From: an uncultured Bacilli bacterium
GTDB taxonomy: Bacteria > Bacillota_I > Bacilli_A > RF39 > UBA660
Assembly (NCBI GenBank): GCA_947628125.1
Contig: CANQYR010000050.1
Location: 1 to 7,323 of the forward strand
Direction: 5' to 3'
DNA: 7,323 bases
The translations under genes and the position numbers were made by a program. Shown one piece after another: positions 5,239 to 7,323 of the stretch. How positions within the stretch are numbered: position 1 is the stretch's first letter; the number at the start of each line of letters is the position of its first letter. The notes beneath the pieces are model-generated. The model saw only the letters and a program-made list of their open reading frames with translations. It searched no databases and was not told the origin of the DNA.

Positions 5239-6384
5239 ATGGAAATGATGATGACAATCGATAAGAAAGATGAGTTATTGATGCGGTTAGTTCATTATTT
5301 TGTAACGGAGCAAAATTATACACCAATGATTGTTAATGGTGTGAAAGATGAAGTGTGGCTACAAAACCAGGAAGGACCTTATAAGATAATTCGAATAAAT
5401 TCAAATTATATTCATAATAATGAGCAGATAAATTATGATTTGGCAAAGATAAATAATGTTATGCGGCAGGTTAAGAAAAAGACGGTTTCATTAACGATGA
5501 ATACGTTAAATATTTTGTTAGATGTTAATGAGGATGTTTTATTGCCGAAGTTTAAGAATATTAATTGTGTTATTTTGAAGAATGTGAAGGATGTTAGTAA
5601 GAAGGCTATTGTGAAGAAGTTTCCGGATATTCAAAAGAAGTTATTGTTAGATAGGTATGGTATTGATTTGATTTTGAATGTGACAGAGGATTTAAATAGG
5701 AAAACGATTAGGGATAATGAGCTTTATGAGAAGACGTTTAAGGAGAAGAAGACTTTTTTTACTAATGCTTTGATTGCGATTAATATTGTTATTTTTATGA
5801 TTGTTTATTTTCTTTCAGGCACTAATTTATCAGGTGGAGCTTTGCTTAAGTTTGGGGCTGTTTATGCGCCTTTAATTAAAGCGGGTGAGGTTTGGCGTTT
5901 GGTTACAGGAGCTTTTTTACATGCTGGTATTTTACATTTACTTGTTAATATGTATTCTTTATATTTAATTGGTACTCAGGTTGAGATGTATATTGGTAAG
6001 TATAAGTTTTTGGGTATTTATTTTATAAGTGCGATTTCAGGAACTTTGATGAGTTGTTTATTTCACCCAAATACTATAAGTATTGGGGCTTCGGGAGCGA
6101 TTTTTGGTTTATTGGGTAGTTTGGTTTATTTTGGTTATCATTATCGGTTATATTTAGGTAGTGTTTTAAAAAATCAAATAATACCAATTATTATTTGTAA
6201 TTTGGCTCTTGGTTTTTTGATGAGTGGTATTGATAATGCAGCTCATATTGGGGGGTTAATTGGTGGTTATATGGCAACTACATTTTTAGGTGTAACAGGT
6301 AAGAGTTCTATGAGGGAAAAAGTTAATGGCGGCATTGCTTTACTTCTTTATTTAGCTTTTATGGTAGTTATGTTATTTAAATAA
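5239..6384 (+). CDS. Rhomboid-family intramembrane serine protease with N-terminal soluble domain (GluP/YqgP-like)
   Basis: A 381-residue rhomboid protease that cuts membrane-embedded substrates. Residues 1-170 form a soluble domain, presumably cytosolic. The stretch DEVWLQNQEGPYKIIRI (37-53) resembles the N-terminal domain of Bacillus YqgP/GluP, as judged from memory. Hydrophobic helices begin at about 173-193 and continue to the C-terminus. Rhomboid landmarks are in order: EVWRLVTGAFLHAG (217-230), HLLVNMYSLYLIG (233-245, the H-x3-N pair of GlpG), GASGAIFGLLG (283-293, nucleophile Ser 285) and AAHIGGLIGG (334-343, catalytic His 336). The Ser-His dyad is intact, so the enzyme should be active. 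It ends soon after the last membrane segment, without the C-terminal TPR region of YqgP. The start has GGAGGG six bases upstream. Substrates are unknown; YqgP cuts the magnesium transporter MgtE. Confidence 0.93.
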   Translation: MEMMMTIDKKDELLMRLVHYFVTEQNYTPMIVNGVKDEVWLQNQEGPYKIIRINSNYIHNNEQINYDLAKINNVMRQVKKKTVSLTMNTLNILLDVNEDVLLPKFKNINCVILKNVKDVSKKAIVKKFPDIQKKLLLDRYGIDLILNVTEDLNRKTIRDNELYEKTFKEKKTFFTNALIAINIVIFMIVYFLSGTNLSGGALLKFGAVYAPLIKAGEVWRLVTGAFLHAGILHLLVNMYSLYLIGTQVEMYIGKYKFLGIYFISAISGTLMSCLFHPNTISIGASGAIFGLLGSLVYFGYHYRLYLGSVLKNQIIPIIICNLALGFLMSGIDNAAHIGGLIGGYMATTFLGVTGKSSMREKVNGGIALLLYLAFMVVMLFK

Positions 6385-6411
6385 AAAAACGGCGATGAAT
6401 AAGCCGTTTTT
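6385..6411. terminator. Bidirectional terminator between the rhomboid gene and lexA
   Basis: AAAAACGGC (6385-6393), a 9-base loop and GCCGTTTTT (6403-6411) make a perfect 9-bp hairpin with a GC-rich core. It ends in T's on the plus strand and, read the other way, in a run of T's from the seven A at 6383-6389. It starts directly after the rhomboid stop codon and its last two bases lie in the lexA stop codon (6412-6410). Confidence 0.85.
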
Positions 6412-7030
6412 AAAAACTTCTAAATAGGCCAATGGCTATGCCAAGGATGGTTACGTTGGGAAAGATAAAGGGTTTCATGGTATCATTTTCTGGTTGCAGG
6501 CGAATGTGATCATTTTCTTTATAAAAGGTTTTTAGGGTTACTTCGTTTTCATCAGTCATGGCAACAACAATTTGACCATTATGGGCAGTGTTTTGTTTTT
6601 GAACAATTACGGTGTCACCATCATAGATACCTTTGTTGATCATAGACTCACCACTTACTTCTAAGGCAAATATGTCTTTTCCTATTGGGGCTAGAGATGT
6701 TGGAAGGTTAAAAAATTCGTTAGGTTTTTCGATAGCTTCGATAGGATTACCGGCTGTTACTTTACCTAGTAGGGGAATTTTTACTACTTCTTCATCTTTA
6801 GTAGCATATTCGTTTTCTGTTAATAGTTCTATAGTGCGGAATTTGTTTGATGAATTTCTAATCACGCCAGCTTCTTTTAGATGATTGATATGGGCTTGCA
6901 CTGTAGCAGGACTTGATAAGCCAAGGGCTTTACATATTTCTCTAACAGCAGGTGGATAGCCATGTTGAGCAAGATATTTTTTTATAAATGTAAATACTTC
7001 TTCTTGTTTAGGTGTTAATTTTTTCGACAT
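6410..7030 (-). CDS. lexA: LexA repressor, SOS regulator
   Basis: Represses DNA-damage genes and is inactivated by RecA-stimulated self-cleavage. The 206 residues have normal length and layout. An N-terminal winged helix-turn-helix spans 1-68 (LTPKQEEVFTFIKKYLAQHGYPPAVREI, then GLSSPATVQAHINHLKEAGVI), followed by a linker at about 69-83. The C-terminal S24 peptidase domain carries the Ala-Gly cleavage site in GKVTAGNP (Ala 93-Gly 94), nucleophile Ser 129 in VSGESM and catalytic Lys 167 in VTLKTFY. All key residues are present. The ATG at 7030 has AAGGAGAG seven bases upstream. The gene stands alone, with a strong promoter and a candidate LexA site at its -35, so autoregulation is likely. Confidence 0.97.
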   Translation of the reverse strand: MSKKLTPKQEEVFTFIKKYLAQHGYPPAVREICKALGLSSPATVQAHINHLKEAGVIRNSSNKFRTIELLTENEYATKDEEVVKIPLLGKVTAGNPIEAIEKPNEFFNLPTSLAPIGKDIFALEVSGESMINKGIYDGDTVIVQKQNTAHNGQIVVAMTDENEVTLKTFYKENDHIRLQPENDTMKPFIFPNVTILGIAIGLFRSF

Positions 7031-7051
7031 TTTATCACTCTCCTTAAAGAA

Positions 7052-7080
7052 AATATAGCATACAAAAGTTCATTTGTCAA
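7052..7080 (-). promoter_or_regulatory. lexA promoter (consensus -35, extended -10)
   Basis: On the minus strand, TTGACA (7080-7075, perfect), a 17-base spacer ending in TGC, and TATATT (7057-7052). This is the strongest promoter match in the window. Predicted start is about 7045, the first base of the ribosome site AAGGAGAG (7045-7038), giving a leader of about 15 bases. Confidence 0.8.
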
Positions 7081-7091
7081 ACTTATGTTGG
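7078..7091. promoter_or_regulatory. Candidate LexA operator at the lexA -35
   Basis: CAAACTTATGTTGG on the plus strand contains the AAC-N4-GTT core of the Bacillus-type LexA box (CGAACRNRYGTTYC), but differs at several outer positions. It overlaps the first bases of the lexA -35, where binding would repress. The neighbouring imperfect repeat ACAAA-N6-TTTGT (plus strand 7062-7077 region) is an alternative site. Confidence 0.35.
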
Positions 7092-7211
7092 TTATTAGAA
7101 AAATATTTTATTAATTGAAAGGAAAGATTTGCAAAAATGGTGAAGTAAGTGTCAAGTTTTCTTTTTAATTATTGCTTTAGGGAGGGAGACTGACCGAAAA
7201 TTCAAAAAGAG

Positions 7212-7232
7212 AAGACTAAAAAGTCTTTTTTT
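7212..7232 (+). terminator. Small intrinsic terminator upstream of the next gene
   Basis: AAGACT-AAAA-AGTCTT (7212-7227) is a perfect 6-bp stem with a 4-base loop, followed by T's to 7232 (seven T in a row from 7226). No gene is visible upstream on this strand inside the window. The stretch 7092-7211 shows no open frame of note: an ATG at 7137 gives only three codons. The terminator may end a short untranslated RNA, act as an attenuator, or block stray transcription leaving the lexA promoter region. Confidence 0.55.
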
Positions 7233-7319
7233 GGTACAATAAAGAAAAAGTGATGTTAGTATAGAAATATAGACACCAAAATATGGAGAATATGATAAAA
7301 TAACAAACAAGAAAGGAAG
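7233..7319 (+). promoter_or_regulatory. Promoter candidates and ribosome site for a gene starting beyond the window
   Basis: Two extended -10 candidates lie downstream of the small terminator: TGG-TACAAT (starting at the last T of the T-tract and ending at 7240) and TGA-TAAAAT (7293-7301, predicted start about 7308). A ribosome site GAAAGGAAG (7311-7319) follows three bases after the second predicted start, so a plus-strand start codon is expected at or just after 7324. The nearest -35-like hexamer, TAGACA (7270-7275), is 20 bases from the second -10, which is too far. The gene itself is not in view. Confidence 0.5.
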
Positions 7320-7323
7320 TGTC

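Noticed and set aside
6633..6884. Plus-strand open frame inside lexA
   Set aside because: It is antisense to well-conserved LexA sequence and is only a by-product of its codons.
7137..7148. Short leader peptide at 7137
   Set aside because: It is only three codons before TAA and the ribosome-like motif is about 14 bases away, so it is not convincing.

Overview
The window looks like part of the chromosome of a low-GC Bacillota, probably a gut-type anaerobe near the Bacilli/Erysipelotrichia branch. Reasons: very AT-rich DNA, AAGGAGG-type ribosome sites, TTGACA/TATAAT-type promoters, an oxygen-independent ribonucleotide reductase (NrdD), a Gram-positive-style lspA-rluD pair, a GluP/YqgP-like rhomboid and a LexA repressor. 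UGA reads as a stop and Trp is TGG, so this is code 11. No tRNA, rRNA, CRISPR array, insertion sequence or prophage gene was seen, so this is mostly core genome.

Layout: 1-484 (minus) is the 5' part of nrdD, cut by the window edge. It is divergent from a cysteine-free Crp/Fnr-family regulator (603-1232). The 118-bp gap between them holds a perfect 16-bp palindrome. This is centred at -41.5 from the predicted nrdD start site and covers the -35 of the regulator's own promoter. Next come dut (1268-1729) and an RDD-family membrane protein (1779-2498), each with its own promoter. An M18 aminopeptidase (2485-3771, minus) converges on the RDD gene. The two overlap by 14 bp and share a bidirectional terminator whose stem is coding in both. 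lspA (3865-4323) and rluD (4304-5185) overlap and form an operon. A rhomboid protease (5239-6384) converges on lexA (6410-7030, minus) across a second shared terminator. The last ~290 bases hold the lexA promoter with a candidate LexA operator, a small terminator, and promoter and ribosome-site signals for a rightward gene that starts just beyond the window.

How it fits together: nrdD makes deoxynucleotides without oxygen, dut keeps dUTP out of DNA, and the Crp/Fnr regulator between them probably controls nrdD and itself. LspA completes lipoprotein processing, RluD modifies rRNA, and the rhomboid is an intramembrane protease. lexA would control SOS genes.

Nothing here is clearly a new system. 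The observations most worth checking are the nrdD/regulator operator geometry, the double-coding terminator, the uniform promoter-to-ribosome-site spacing that predicts extremely short 5' leaders, the unusual GTGATC ribosome site of the aminopeptidase, and strand-dependent protein composition. Promoters, start sites and operators were found by eye and are predictions.
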